Origin: Erythrobacter sp.
GTDB taxonomy: Bacteria; Pseudomonadota; Alphaproteobacteria; Sphingomonadales; Sphingomonadaceae
Assembly: GCA_019739335.1 (NCBI GenBank)
Contig: CP073261.1
Span: forward strand, 2,470,001-2,534,000
DNA length: 64,000 nucleotides
Direction of reading: 5' to 3'
A program made the translations under genes and the position numbers. The notes beneath the pieces were generated by a model. It had not been told where the DNA came from. It searched no databases and saw only the letters and a program-made list of their open reading frames with translations. Of the stretch, positions 43,937 to 53,150 are shown in pieces (within the stretch, counting starts at the first letter, position 1; the number at the start of each line of letters is the position of its first letter).

Positions 43937-44037
43937 CGTCATTGCGAGCGAAGCGAAGCAATCCAGTCCCGCCCTTGGACAAACGCGCAACCATCGGGAC
44001 TGGATTGCCGCGTCGCCTGCGGCTCCTCGCAATGACG
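43937..44037. repeat. REP-like inverted-repeat element in the trpB-trpA gap
   Basis: CGTCATTGCGAGCGAAGCGA at one end and CTCCTCGCAATGACG inverted at the other, with inner ATCCAGTCCC/GGGACTGGAT arms. This sequence type is a widespread bacterial repeat. It sits between trpB and the small membrane-protein gene. Confidence 0.85.
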
Positions 44038-44053
44038 GAAGCTGAGCGAAAAA

Positions 44054-45304
44054 TCACATCTCCACTCCCAGCGCCTCGGCGACGGTGAAGATATCCTTGT
44101 CCCCCCGCCCGCACAGGTTCGCGCAGATGATCGCGTCCTTCGGCATGGTCGGCGCGCGTTTCACGATCGCGGCGATGGCGTGGGCGGGTTCCAAAGCCGG
44201 GATGATCCCCTCGGTGCGGCAGAGCAGCTGGAAGGCGTCCAGCGCTTCGACATCGGTGGCCGAGGTATATTCCACCCGCCCGGTTTCCTTCAGCCAGGCG
44301 TGTTCGGGGCCGATGCCCGGATAGTCGAGCCCCGCGCTGATCGAGTGGCCTTCGGTGATCTGGCCGTCCTCGTCCTGCAGCAAGTAGGTCTTGTTGCCGT
44401 GGAGCACGCCGGGGAATCCGCCCGCGAGGCTGGCGGCGTGTTCGTCTCCATCGAGTCCGTGGCCCGCTGCCTCCACGCCGAGTAGCGCAACTTCGGGATC
44501 GTCAAGGAACGGATGGAACAGGCCGATGGCGTTGGAGCCGCCGCCGATGGCCGCCACGCACAGGTCCGGCAGGCGGCCCGTCCGGCTGAGCATCTGCGCC
44601 CGTGCTTCGCGCCCGATCACGCTCTGGAAATCGCGCACCAGTTCGGGGTAGGGATGCGGCCCTGCCGCCGTGCCGATGATGTAGAACGTGTCATGCACAT
44701 TGGCGACCCAGTCGCGCAGTGCCTCGTTCATCGCATCCTTCAGCGTGCCGCGACCCGCCGTCACCGGGCGCACTTCGGCGCCGAGCAGCTTCATCCGGAA
44801 CACGTTGGGCGATTGCCGCCGCACGTCCTCGGCGCCCATATAGACCACGCAGGGCAGGCCGAACCGCGCGCAGACGGTGGCGGTGGCGACGCCGTGCTGC
44901 CCCGCGCCGGTCTCGGCGATGATCCGCGTCTTGCCCATGCGGATCGCGAGCAGGATCTGGCCGATGCAATTGTTGATCTTGTGCGCGCCGGTGTGGTTCA
45001 GCTCGTCGCGCTTGAACCAGATCTGCGCGCCACCCAGTTCTTCGCTAATGCGCGGGGCGAAATAGAGCGGGCTGGGGCGGCCGACGTAATGCTCCAGCAG
45101 ATCGTCGAATTCCGCCTTGAACGCCGGATCGGCCTGGGCGCGGCGGTATTCGCGCTCCAGATCGAGCACCAGCGGCATCAGCGTTTCGGCGACATAGCGC
45201 CCGCCGAACTGGCCGAAATGGCCGCGCGAATCTGGCATTTGTCGAAAGCTGTTCGCTTTCGGGGGCGGCTGGTCGCGGAACGAATTGGGAGTGTTCTCTG
45301 TCAT
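44054..45304 (-). CDS. trpB: Tryptophan synthase subunit beta
   Basis: 416 residues, PLP enzyme joining indole and serine. The PLP lysine is in the [10 protein letters not shown] motif near residue 105; the phosphate-binding [16 protein letters not shown] and the C-terminal [12 protein letters not shown] are intact. The start overlaps the trpF stop by 4 bases (ATGA). A REP-like repeat and a small gene follow before trpA. Confidence 0.97.
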   Translation of the reverse strand: MTENTPNSFRDQPPPKANSFRQMPDSRGHFGQFGGRYVAETLMPLVLDLEREYRRAQADPAFKAEFDDLLEHYVGRPSPLYFAPRISEELGGAQIWFKRDELNHTGAHKINNCIGQILLAIRMGKTRIIAETGAGQHGVATATVCARFGLPCVVYMGAEDVRRQSPNVFRMKLLGAEVRPVTAGRGTLKDAMNEALRDWVANVHDTFYIIGTAAGPHPYPELVRDFQSVIGREARAQMLSRTGRLPDLCVAAIGGGSNAIGLFHPFLDDPEVALLGVEAAGHGLDGDEHAASLAGGFPGVLHGNKTYLLQDEDGQITEGHSISAGLDYPGIGPEHAWLKETGRVEYTSATDVEALDAFQLLCRTEGIIPALEPAHAIAAIVKRAPTMPKDAIICANLCGRGDKDIFTVAEALGVEM

Positions 45305-45948
45305 GCCGCTGCCCTAGCGCCCTGCGCGGCCTTGCAGAAGGCCCGTATTTTGGCCGTATCCTTCACTCCCGGCGCAGATTCGAGGCCGGAGGAAGCATCG
45401 ACCAGTTCGGCCCCGGTGTAGCGGATCGCATCCGCAACATTGTCCGGGTTCAGCCCGCCCGCGAGTCCCCATGGCATGACGTGGCGATAGTTCATCAGCA
45501 ACCGCCAGTCGAGCAGCAGTCCGTTGCCCCCCGGCAATGCGCCCGCCGCCGCATCATAGAGCAAACGGTGCGCGGCATCCTTGAACCGCTCGGCCTTTTC
45601 CAGCGCCGCGCGATCCTTCACGCCAATCGCCTTCCACACCTCGATCTGCGAATTGGCCTTGATGAGGCCGAGCCATTCGGGCGTTTCCTTGCCGTGGAGC
45701 TGGATCACGTCGGGCTGCACTTCCTGCAAGGCCTCGGCGGTTGGGAGCGGCTCCATGTTCACCGTCAGCAGCACGACCTTCACGTGGCCGGGCACCCGCA
45801 CCCGCAGCTTGGCGGCATCGCTGAGCGAGACATGGCGCGGCGAGGGTTCGAAGTGGACGAGGCCGACATGGGTGGCCCCGGCATCGACAGCGGCATCGAC
45901 GGCATCGGGCGTGGTCAGCCCGCAGATTTTTATGAGCACTTGCGACAT
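45301..45948 (-). CDS. trpF: Phosphoribosylanthranilate isomerase
   Basis: 215 residues. TIM barrel with the N-terminal [19 protein letters not shown] (catalytic Cys), [16 protein letters not shown] and the [14 protein letters not shown] phosphate loop. Converts phosphoribosylanthranilate to CdRP in tryptophan synthesis. Coupled to trpB by ATGA overlap. Divergent from the lipoprotein gene at 46026. Confidence 0.96.
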   Translation of the reverse strand: MSQVLIKICGLTTPDAVDAAVDAGATHVGLVHFEPSPRHVSLSDAAKLRVRVPGHVKVVLLTVNMEPLPTAEALQEVQPDVIQLHGKETPEWLGLIKANSQIEVWKAIGVKDRAALEKAERFKDAAHRLLYDAAAGALPGGNGLLLDWRLLMNYRHVMPWGLAGGLNPDNVADAIRYTGAELVDASSGLESAPGVKDTAKIRAFCKAAQGARAAA

Positions 45949-46025
45949 GCGGGCCGCTTAGGGGATTCGACTCCGGTTCGAAAGTGCGGCAGACTATTTT
46001 CTGCAACTTTGGGGGGAATCCAATC

Positions 46026-46586
46026 ATGCGCAGAATGTTCGCCGTTATCGCCGCGCTGCTGCTGGCCGCGTGCAATCCATTTGCCGTGATGGACAGCGCC
46101 GACGAGGAGATCGCCGCGTTCCACTCCTCCTTCAACGGCAATCAGTGGGAAGCGATCTACAACCAGGCCGATGCCGGCCTGCGCGAGGCGACCACCCGCG
46201 AAGGGTTCGACGGCGAAATGGTGCGGATGCGCGAGACTTTCGGTGCGTTCATGTCGGGCGAGCAGACCGGTTTCAACATCAACACCGAGAATGGCGTGAC
46301 CACCACCGAGATCACCTACGATTCGACCTTCGAGAACGGCACCGCCACCGAGACCTTCATCTTCGTGGGCGAGGGCGAGGATATGGCCTTGCTCGGCTGG
46401 ACGATCGAGCAGACCGGCGATGTCGCCGCGCCCGCTGCCGATGTCGCTGCCGAAGCTCCCGCCGATGCGCCGGGCAAGGCCGCTGCGCCTGCCGAGGCTG
46501 CTCCGGCACCCGCTCCGGCGGGCGGCAAGCCTGCGGCTCCGACACAGGCTGCTACCGAAGCGGCACCGCCTAAGCCGGTGGGCTAA
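46026..46586 (+). CDS. Putative lipoprotein with Ala/Pro-rich tail
   Basis: 186 residues. MRRMFAVIAALLLAACNPF has a lipobox (LAAC) at residues 13-16, so probably a lipid-anchored periplasmic protein. Core of about 100 residues with an EEIAAFHSSFNGNQWEAIYN helix and paired strands, of the DUF4019-like NTF2 type in shape, followed by a tail of about 50 residues rich in Ala and Pro. GGGGGGA precedes the ATG at 46026; an upstream in-frame start lacks this. It stands between trpF and the VOC/pyrF genes, on the opposite strand. Confidence 0.75.
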   Translation: MRRMFAVIAALLLAACNPFAVMDSADEEIAAFHSSFNGNQWEAIYNQADAGLREATTREGFDGEMVRMRETFGAFMSGEQTGFNINTENGVTTTEITYDSTFENGTATETFIFVGEGEDMALLGWTIEQTGDVAAPAADVAAEAPADAPGKAAAPAEAAPAPAPAGGKPAAPTQAATEAAPPKPVG

Positions 46587-46625
46587 GTCGCCTGAGGTTG
46601 AGACCAAACCTATCACTACATCCGC

Positions 46626-46717
46626 CCATGCTGAGCTTGTCGAAGCACTGCCGCACAAGCAGCCCAGCCGTGGGGCAAGCCTAGTGGCTGTCCTTCGACA
46701 AGCTCAGGATGAGCGGG
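46626..46717. repeat. Inverted pair of the CTTCGACAAGCTCAGG repeat family
   Basis: CCATGCTGAGCTTGTCGAAG (46626-46645) and, inverted, TCCTTCGACAAGCTCAGGAT (46691-46710) then GAGCGG, with about 45 bases between. Same family as the three single copies at 34032-34537. Confidence 0.8.
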
Positions 46718-46738
46718 ATTTGCGCGGGTGGCGAGAAG

Positions 46739-47110
46739 CTAATCCCCCACCGGATTCCGCACCAGCCGCAGCAGGCTGCCGTCCGGATCGACCAGATAGG
46801 CAATCGTCAGCCCGCTGATATCCTTCTGCGGCGGGACAAGGCGCGGAATGCCAGTGCGCGCCTCGGGCACGCCTGCCGCACCGCATTGCGCCACCATCGC
46901 ATCGAGATCGTCCAGCCGCAGGCAGCAGGAAAAATTGCTCTGGTAGGGGTCGAGATCGGGCCAGGGGAAGAATTCAACCGTTGCGCCGCCGCGTTCGAGG
47001 ATCAGCCAGTGGCCGGAGCGATACGAAGCCTTGAAGCCGAGCTTGCCGTACCAACGCTCAGTCGCGAGGAAATCGCGCGAGGGGAGGTTGGGGGTGGCGT
47101 GGTCGGTCAT
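46739..47110 (-). CDS. VOC-family protein (bleomycin-resistance-like)
   Basis: 123 residues of the glyoxalase/bleomycin-binding fold. NLPSRDFLATERWYGKLGF is the first beta-alpha-beta repeat; the AYLVDPDGSLLRLVRNP segment is the last. The WLILERGGATVEFFPWPDLDP part is shared with BLMT-type binding proteins. Substrate unknown. It ends before a second VOC gene 8 bases upstream on the same strand. Confidence 0.8.
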   Translation of the reverse strand: MTDHATPNLPSRDFLATERWYGKLGFKASYRSGHWLILERGGATVEFFPWPDLDPYQSNFSCCLRLDDLDAMVAQCGAAGVPEARTGIPRLVPPQKDISGLTIAYLVDPDGSLLRLVRNPVGD

Positions 47111-47118
47111 CGGATTCG

Positions 47119-47463
47119 CTAAGCCTCAGTCACATGCCACAGCACGCCAGCCGGGTCCGAAAGGAATGCCACTTTCAAACCCCAGGGTTGAACTTCAGGA
47201 GGCTTGCAAACGCCCGGATTGTAAGTCGCTTGAACCTCTGCAATCCGCTTCCACCACGCATCGAGATCGGTCACGCGCAGTTGCGCCATCCAGTTGTGCG
47301 CCCAGTCCTTCACCCAGTAAGGCTGAATCAGGATCGTTGCGCCTTCGAAATCCATTACCGCGATAGTCTTGTCGCGAAATTGCGTGGTGAAACCGAGAGC
47401 TTCGTAGAACGCGACCGAAATGTCCATGTCCTGCGAAGGGACAAAGGGACAGACCTGCGCCAT
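47119..47463 (-). CDS. VOC-family protein
   Basis: 114 residues: MAQVCPFVPSQDMDISVAFY and VAFLSDPAGVLWHVTEA are the two ends of the glyoxalase-like fold. Sequence differs much from the neighbouring VOC gene, so they are not recent duplicates. The ATG at 47463 lies one base after the pyrF stop, so it is probably translated from the pyrF message; AGGGACG is upstream. Confidence 0.8.
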   Translation of the reverse strand: MAQVCPFVPSQDMDISVAFYEALGFTTQFRDKTIAVMDFEGATILIQPYWVKDWAHNWMAQLRVTDLDAWWKRIAEVQATYNPGVCKPPEVQPWGLKVAFLSDPAGVLWHVTEA

Positions 47464-47464
47464 C

Positions 47465-48139
47465 CTAAAGCGTCCCTTCAATCTCCCGCGCCGCGGCCAG
47501 CGGATCGTCCGCGCGGCTGATCGGGCGGCCGATCACCAGCACGCTAGCGCCATCATCCCGCGCCTGGCGAGGGGTGACGACGCGTTTCTGGTCGCCGACA
47601 GCTTTCCCGGCCGGGCGCAGGCCGGGAACGACGAGGAAGCCCCTTTTCCATTGTGCGTGGACCGCCTTCACCTCGTGCCCCGAGCAGACGATGCCATCGA
47701 GCCCACTTGCTTCGGCCAGCTCGGCCAGCCGCATCACCTGATCGTGCGCCGTGCCGCCAACGCCGGTGCGCCGGAGCGCGCCATCGTCGAGGCTGGTGAG
47801 CACGGTGACGGCGACCACCTTGGTGTTCTCTCCCGCCGCCGCCTTGGCATCTTCCATCATCGCCCGCCCGCCGCTGGCGTGGACGGTGACGATCGCGGGT
47901 TCGAGCACGTGGATCGCCTGCATTGCGCCGGCCACGGTGTTGGGAATATCGTGCAGCTTGAGGTCGAGGAAAATCGGCAGGCCCAGGTGGGCGATCTCGT
48001 GGACGCCGTGGTGGCCGTGGGCGCAGAAGAATTCCAGCCCCAGCTTGACCCCGCCGATGTGCCCCTTGACCCTGTCCGCCAGAGCCCTCGCCGCATCGAG
48101 CTGCGGCAGATCGAGCGCGAGATAGACCGGATTGCTCAT
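47465..48139 (-). CDS. pyrF: Orotidine 5'-phosphate decarboxylase
   Basis: 224 residues. The catalytic Lys-Asp motif FLDLKLHDIPNTVAGAM is near residue 58; the phosphate loop (VPGLRPAGKAVGDQKRVVTP) and GRPISRADDP are intact. Last step of UMP synthesis. Start overlaps the lapA stop by 4 bases (ATGA). Confidence 0.96.
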   Translation of the reverse strand: MSNPVYLALDLPQLDAARALADRVKGHIGGVKLGLEFFCAHGHHGVHEIAHLGLPIFLDLKLHDIPNTVAGAMQAIHVLEPAIVTVHASGGRAMMEDAKAAAGENTKVVAVTVLTSLDDGALRRTGVGGTAHDQVMRLAELAEASGLDGIVCSGHEVKAVHAQWKRGFLVVPGLRPAGKAVGDQKRVVTPRQARDDGASVLVIGRPISRADDPLAAAREIEGTL

Positions 48140-48546
48140 GCGGTGTGCGGCCCTTTGTCGCCATCCGCCGTCGAAGGAGGCTGGGCGAGGGTGGCATCGC
48201 TGTAGGTCGGTTGCAGCGGCGTATCCGGTTCGGCGGGCTGCGGCGGGGTGGCCGGAGTCGTGTCAGTCGTAGCTGTTGAATTAGCCACCGGAGTTGCCGC
48301 AGCCAGTCGCGCCGCGTTCTCGAGGCTGGCGATCTTGCGGCTGGTCTTCCACTTGCTGCCCCGGTGATAGAGCCACATCGGCACGAAACCGATCAGGAAG
48401 CTGACGATGACGATGGCGGGAATCTTGGTATCCACCACGATCCCGTCCCAGATCCGCACCGTGACGGTCGGGTCCCAATTGGCGATCGAGAACAGCAGCA
48501 GCGCGACCAGCAGCAGGACCCAGATGGCGGTGCGGATGATTTGCAT
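48136..48546 (-). CDS. lapA: LapA-domain (DUF1049) membrane protein
   Basis: 136 residues. Two membrane helices (AIWVLLLVALLLFSIANW and IPAIVIVSFLIGFVPMWLYH) with the DPTVTVRIWDG loop between them, as in LapA, the partner of LapB in LPS assembly control. A coil (SKWKTSRKIASLENAARLA) and a Pro/Thr-rich disordered tail follow. Coupled to pyrF. No lapB in this window. Confidence 0.83.
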   Translation of the reverse strand: MQIIRTAIWVLLLVALLLFSIANWDPTVTVRIWDGIVVDTKIPAIVIVSFLIGFVPMWLYHRGSKWKTSRKIASLENAARLAAATPVANSTATTDTTPATPPQPAEPDTPLQPTYSDATLAQPPSTADGDKGPHTA

Positions 48547-48614
48547 GGGGCTTGTCCTTCACAGCTCTCGTTGGCGGCAATGCTAGGCGGAAGGGCGCGG
48601 CTTGGGAAGGGTTT

Positions 48615-48755
48615 GTAAAGTCCTCCCTGCGCCGCGGGCGTGGGGAGGGGGACCATCCGCAGGATGGTGGAGGGGCCTTGCGCTCCGGCCCCTCCGTCAC
48701 GTCGCCTGCGGCGCCGCGCCACCTCCCCATTCGCTGCGCGAAGAGGGAGGATTTT
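48615..48755. repeat. Mosaic palindromic repeat between purB and lapA
   Basis: Outer arms AGTCCTCCCTGC / GAGGGAGGATTTT with inner inverted pairs (CCATCCGCAGGATGG; GGAGGGGCC/GGCCCCTCC). Typical composite intergenic repeat, no coding frame supported. The left end carries GTTTGTAAAGTCC. Confidence 0.65.
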
Positions 48756-50067
48756 ATTGGCCGAACACCCGTGCGAACACTGTATCGACATGGCGGAAGT
48801 GGTAATCGAGGTTGAACTTGTCCTCCAATTCCGCCGCGCTCATCGCTGCGGCCACTTCCGCATCCGCCTTGAGCAGTTCGAGCAGTGAGAGCGTGCCGTC
48901 GCTTTCCCACACCTTCATCGCGTTGCGCTGCACCAGCCGGTAGGCATTGTCGCGGGTGATCCCCGCCTGCGTCAGCGCCAGCAGCACTCGCTGCGAGTGG
49001 ACGAGGCCGCCCATCCGGTCGAGGTTCTTCTGCATCCGCTCAGGATAAACCAGCAGCTTGTCCACAACCCCGGTCAGCCGGGCGAGGGCGAAGTCGAGAG
49101 TGATGGTGGCATCGGGGCCGATGAAGCGTTCGACTGAAGAATGCGAAATGTCCCGCTCATGCCACAGCGCCACGTTTTCCATCGCGGGGAGGGCATAGGC
49201 GCGGATCATCCGGGCCTGACCGGTGAGGTTCTCGGTCAGGATCGGGTTGCGCTTGTGCGGCATGGCGCTCGAACCCTTCTGTCCGGGCGAGAAATACTCC
49301 TCCGCCTCCAGCACTTCGGTACGCTGCAAGTGGCGCACTTCCACCGCCAGCCGCTCGATCGAACTGGCGACCACCGCCAGCGTGGCGAAGAACATCGCGT
49401 GGCGATCGCGCGGGATCACCTGCGTGGAGACCGGCTCGACCGCCAGCCCTAGCTTGTCCGCAACATATTCCTCCACCGCCGGATCGATATTGGCGAAAGT
49501 GCCCACCGCGCCCGAAATAGCGCAGGTCGCCACTTCCGCCCGCGCCGCCACCAGCCGTGCCCGGCAACGCGAGAACTCGGCAAAGGCCTGCGCCAGCTTG
49601 AGCCCGAAAGTGGTCGGTTCGGCATGGATGCCGTGGCTGCGGCCGATGGTGGGGGTGTACTTGTGCTCCTGCGCGCGGCGCTCGATGGCGGCGAGCAGCG
49701 CGTCCATATCCTCCAGCAGCAGGTCGCTGGCGCGCGCCAGTTGCACCGCCAGCGTCGTGTCGAGCACGTCCGAACTGGTCATGCCTTGGTGCATGAAGCG
49801 GGCTTCGGGGCCGACCTGCTGCGCGACCCAGTCGAGGAAGGCGATCACATCGTGCTTGGTGACGGCTTCGATCGCGTCGATTGCCGCGACATCGATGGCC
49901 GGATTGGTTGCCCACCAGTCCCAAAGTGCTTGCGCCGCGCTCTGCGGCACTACGTCCAGATCGGCGAGCTTCTGCGTCGCATGCGCCTCGATCTCGAACC
50001 AGATGCGATAGCGCGCTTCCGGCTCCCAGATCGCGGACATTTGCGGGCGGGAATAGCGGGGGACCAT
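48754..50067 (-). CDS. purB: Adenylosuccinate lyase
   Basis: 437 residues from ATG at 50067 (MVPRYSRPQMSAIWEPEAR). Acts twice in AMP synthesis. The fumarase/aspartase signature GSSAMPHKRNPIL is at about residue 265; GRSHGIHAEPTTFG carries the catalytic His, and HEGMTSSDVLDT-type substrate loop is seen as HQGMTSSDVLDTTLA. CGGAG lies 7 bases before the ATG. Confidence 0.97.
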   Translation of the reverse strand: MVPRYSRPQMSAIWEPEARYRIWFEIEAHATQKLADLDVVPQSAAQALWDWWATNPAIDVAAIDAIEAVTKHDVIAFLDWVAQQVGPEARFMHQGMTSSDVLDTTLAVQLARASDLLLEDMDALLAAIERRAQEHKYTPTIGRSHGIHAEPTTFGLKLAQAFAEFSRCRARLVAARAEVATCAISGAVGTFANIDPAVEEYVADKLGLAVEPVSTQVIPRDRHAMFFATLAVVASSIERLAVEVRHLQRTEVLEAEEYFSPGQKGSSAMPHKRNPILTENLTGQARMIRAYALPAMENVALWHERDISHSSVERFIGPDATITLDFALARLTGVVDKLLVYPERMQKNLDRMGGLVHSQRVLLALTQAGITRDNAYRLVQRNAMKVWESDGTLSLLELLKADAEVAAAMSAAELEDKFNLDYHFRHVDTVFARVFGQ

Positions 50068-50238
50068 CGGGAGACTCCGGTAAGGAAGGGGCAGGTTTGC
50101 GGCGCGGCTATTGCCTTCGCTCCGGCTTGGCAAGGGCAGCCTTGCCGCCATCTGCACAGGCCGTTGCTTTCGTAAGCATTTGACTGGCATAGTCCCCTGC
50201 GATGCAGTGCGAATCCGGCGCTGCAACAGGGGTATACC

Positions 50239-53028
50239 ATGCACAGATCACTCGCCGCCCTGCCGCTGCTCGCGCTCGCGTGGGCCAGCGCCGCCCATGC
50301 CGGGACCGAGCCGCTTTATGCGCCTGCGCCCGAGTGGGTCGATAGCGTGGAGCTTGCCGAGTTGGAGCTGGATGGGACGGCAGCCAACCTGCTGCGCGAC
50401 TGGCAGTACCGGATCGAGGACGGAGTGGTCTACGCCTATTCCGATAGCGCCATCCGGGTGGACAACCCGCAGGCGCTGATGGCGGCCAACACGCAAACAC
50501 TGGCCTGGCTTCCCGACAAGGGCGATCTCACCGTGCACCGGTTCGAGATCATTCGGGACGGCGAAGTGATAGACCTGATCGCGCAGGGCGTGACGTTTGA
50601 AGTGCTGCGGCGCGAGCAGGGGCTGGAGAACCGGCTGCTCGATGGTGAACTGACCGCCACTGTCTCGGTCCCCGGCCTGCACGAAGGAGACGTGCTGCGG
50701 ATCGCCCATTCGGTTTCCACTGCCGATCAGGCGCTGGGCGACGAAGTGCAGGCGCTGCAATTCCTCCCCAGCGCGCCGTGGCAGGTCGGCACGGCGCGGG
50801 TCGCGATGAGTTGGCCTGTGGACGAGGAAATGTACTGGGACGCGGAGGACCGGGCAGAACTGGGCGAGCCGGTGGAACGCGACGGCTATCGCTATCTGTC
50901 GCTCGATCTGCCGCTGGCCGAACCCGATCCACTGCCCGGCGATGCGCCGTTCCGCTATCGTCGGCCTGCGGTGTTGCGCGTCGGCAGCTTCGCCACTTGG
51001 GACGAACTGAGCGCGGTGATGGCGCCGCATTACGAAGCGGGCGCCGCCTTGGCGGCCGATTCGCCAGTGGCGGCGCAGGCGGCCGAGATCATGGCAGCAA
51101 CCGATGATCCGCTGGCCCGCGCGGCCATGGCGGTGCGGCTGGTGCAGGACGAGGTGAGCTACCTGCTCAATGGGCTCGATGGCGGGAACTACTTGCCGCA
51201 AAGCGCCGAGGAGACCTGGAACATTCGCTACGGGGATTGCAAGGCCAAGTCGGTGCTGCTGCTGGCGCTGCTGCGGGCGATGGATATCGAAGCCGAGCCG
51301 GTGCTGGTGAGCACGCGGATGGGCGATGCCGTGCCCGAACTGCTGCCGCTGCCTGCGGCCTTCGATCATGTCATCATCCGCGCGGTGATCGACGGCACCG
51401 ACTACTGGCTGGACGGCACCAGCGCCGCTACCCGCCTCGCCACCATCGGCGATGTGCCGCCGTTCTACCATGCGCTGCCGCTTCGCGAAGGTGGTGCGGG
51501 ACTGATCGCGATGACACCGCGCGATCCCGCCGTTCCGCAGATGACGATGACGATGCGCGCCGATCATTCTGCCGGAGTCGATTTTCCGCAGCTTTTCACG
51601 CTGGAAATGCGCGTGGTCGGCGCGGCGGGCGCGCAATTGCAAGCGGTGGTCGATGCCGACGATCCCGAAACGCTGCGGCAGATGGCGGCGCAGTTTTCCG
51701 AGCAGGACGAGATGCAGGTTAGCAGTCTCTCGATTGCCTACGACGAGGAGGAAGCCGTCGCCACACTGATCGTGCACGGTATCGCCCCGTCCGATTTCGA
51801 GTGGGAAGACGGGCGGCTCCGGACCGTGCTCAATTCGGCGCAGGATTTCAGCAGCTTCAACCCGGACCGGGCACGGCCATCGTGGCGGGATATCCCGGTC
51901 GCGACGGCAGGGCCGCTGCGGCAGGCGAGCGCGATGACGATGGTGCTGCCGCAAGGCGGGCTGGGCTTTTCGCTCGCGGGCAATTCCGATTTCGCGGGCG
52001 GCTTCGGCAACACCCGGATCACCCGCGAGGTCGCGATCGAAGGCGATACGGTGCGCGCGGTGAGCGAAGTGTTTTCCACGCTGGGCGAGATTTCCGCGAC
52101 CGAATTGCCGGCAGCCAAGCGCGCGGCTCGTCGGCTGGAAAGCGATTCGCTCGAACTGGTGCCGCCGTCGGACGTGACCTGGCGCTGGGAACTGAGCGCG
52201 GATGAGCGGCAGGCCCGCGCCGCGCCGATTTTTGCCGCCTATCAGGACGCGATCGAATTCGCCGACGAGGACAACCACCTGCCGCGCATGTACCGGGCGC
52301 TGTTTGCCCGCTCGGTCTTCGATCTCGACGCAGCGCTGGCCGACTTCGATTATCTGGCTGAGGAAATTCCATCGGAATGGGTGTTCACTCAACGATCATG
52401 GCTCAACGAAGCGCGCGGTGATATCGAGGCAGCGATTGCCGATTTGCAGGCGGCTTACGACCTGGAGCCTTCCAACGCGAACGCCCGTGCTCTGGCATCG
52501 ATGCAGGCCGAAAACGGGCAGGTTCAGGCGGCGATGGAATTGCTCGACGTTCTGGCCGTGGGCGAGGATGACCTTCCCTATCATACCGATGCGCTGGCAA
52601 CGGTGATGGCGCTGGGGGGCGATGTGTCCGGTGGCCATGCGCTGATCGAGGATCTGGTGGCGGACCAGCCGCAGAATGCCACCGCGCTCAATGGCGATTG
52701 CTGGTTTCGCGGGCTGTTCCAGGTGGCGCTGGAAAGCGCGCTGGCGCGCTGTACCCAGGCGGTCGAGCGGGCGAGCAATCCCGCCGCGGCATTGGACAGC
52801 CGCGCGCTGATCCATTTCCGGCTCGGCGACTATTCGGCGGCGCTGGCCGATCTCGATGCGGTGCTCGAAGTTCAGCCCGATCTGGCTGAGTCGCATTATC
52901 TGCGCGGGATTGTGCGCTTGCACGCGGATGACGCTGGCGGGCGAGAGGACATGGCGACGGGCCTGCTAATGGCCCCGCAGATGGAGCAGTTCTACACACG
53001 GCACGGGATTTTGCCGCCTTCGTCGTAA
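50239..53028 (+). CDS. DUF3857 / transglutaminase-like / TPR protein
   Basis: 929 residues. A signal peptide (MHRSLAALPLLALAWASAAH, cut near AHA) starts it. A beta-rich DUF3857 domain follows (about 25-250), then a transglutaminase-like core with Cys in RYGDCKAKSVLLLALLRAM, His in AFDHVIIRAVIDG and Asp in YWLDGTSAATR. The C terminus (about 680-920) has tetratricopeptide-like helical repeats (DRALIHFRLGDYSAALADLD-type). Periplasmic; its substrate is unknown. Promoter-like TTGACT upstream at about 50179. Ends in a repeat element. Confidence 0.9.
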   Translation: MHRSLAALPLLALAWASAAHAGTEPLYAPAPEWVDSVELAELELDGTAANLLRDWQYRIEDGVVYAYSDSAIRVDNPQALMAANTQTLAWLPDKGDLTVHRFEIIRDGEVIDLIAQGVTFEVLRREQGLENRLLDGELTATVSVPGLHEGDVLRIAHSVSTADQALGDEVQALQFLPSAPWQVGTARVAMSWPVDEEMYWDAEDRAELGEPVERDGYRYLSLDLPLAEPDPLPGDAPFRYRRPAVLRVGSFATWDELSAVMAPHYEAGAALAADSPVAAQAAEIMAATDDPLARAAMAVRLVQDEVSYLLNGLDGGNYLPQSAEETWNIRYGDCKAKSVLLLALLRAMDIEAEPVLVSTRMGDAVPELLPLPAAFDHVIIRAVIDGTDYWLDGTSAATRLATIGDVPPFYHALPLREGGAGLIAMTPRDPAVPQMTMTMRADHSAGVDFPQLFTLEMRVVGAAGAQLQAVVDADDPETLRQMAAQFSEQDEMQVSSLSIAYDEEEAVATLIVHGIAPSDFEWEDGRLRTVLNSAQDFSSFNPDRARPSWRDIPVATAGPLRQASAMTMVLPQGGLGFSLAGNSDFAGGFGNTRITREVAIEGDTVRAVSEVFSTLGEISATELPAAKRAARRLESDSLELVPPSDVTWRWELSADERQARAAPIFAAYQDAIEFADEDNHLPRMYRALFARSVFDLDAALADFDYLAEEIPSEWVFTQRSWLNEARGDIEAAIADLQAAYDLEPSNANARALASMQAENGQVQAAMELLDVLAVGEDDLPYHTDALATVMALGGDVSGGHALIEDLVADQPQNATALNGDCWFRGLFQVALESALARCTQAVERASNPAAALDSRALIHFRLGDYSAALADLDAVLEVQPDLAESHYLRGIVRLHADDAGGREDMATGLLMAPQMEQFYTRHGILPPSS

Positions 53029-53043
53029 CCCCATAATGCTTCA

Positions 53044-53123
53044 CGTCACCCCGGACTTGATCCGGGGTCCCGCTTATTCCTCGGACTAGTCAGCGGGACC
53101 CCGGCTCGGAGGCCGGGGTGACG
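53044..53123. repeat. Inverted-repeat intergenic element, copy 2
   Basis: CGTCACCCCGGACTTGATCC then GGGGTCCCGCTT, and inverted AGCGGGACCCCGG... to GGCCGGGGTGACG. Same left arm as the element at 10206-10356 but shorter (80 bases) and with a diverged right arm. Confidence 0.85.
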
Positions 53124-53150
53124 TGGGAGTTGTCGGGATCACTCAAAGCC

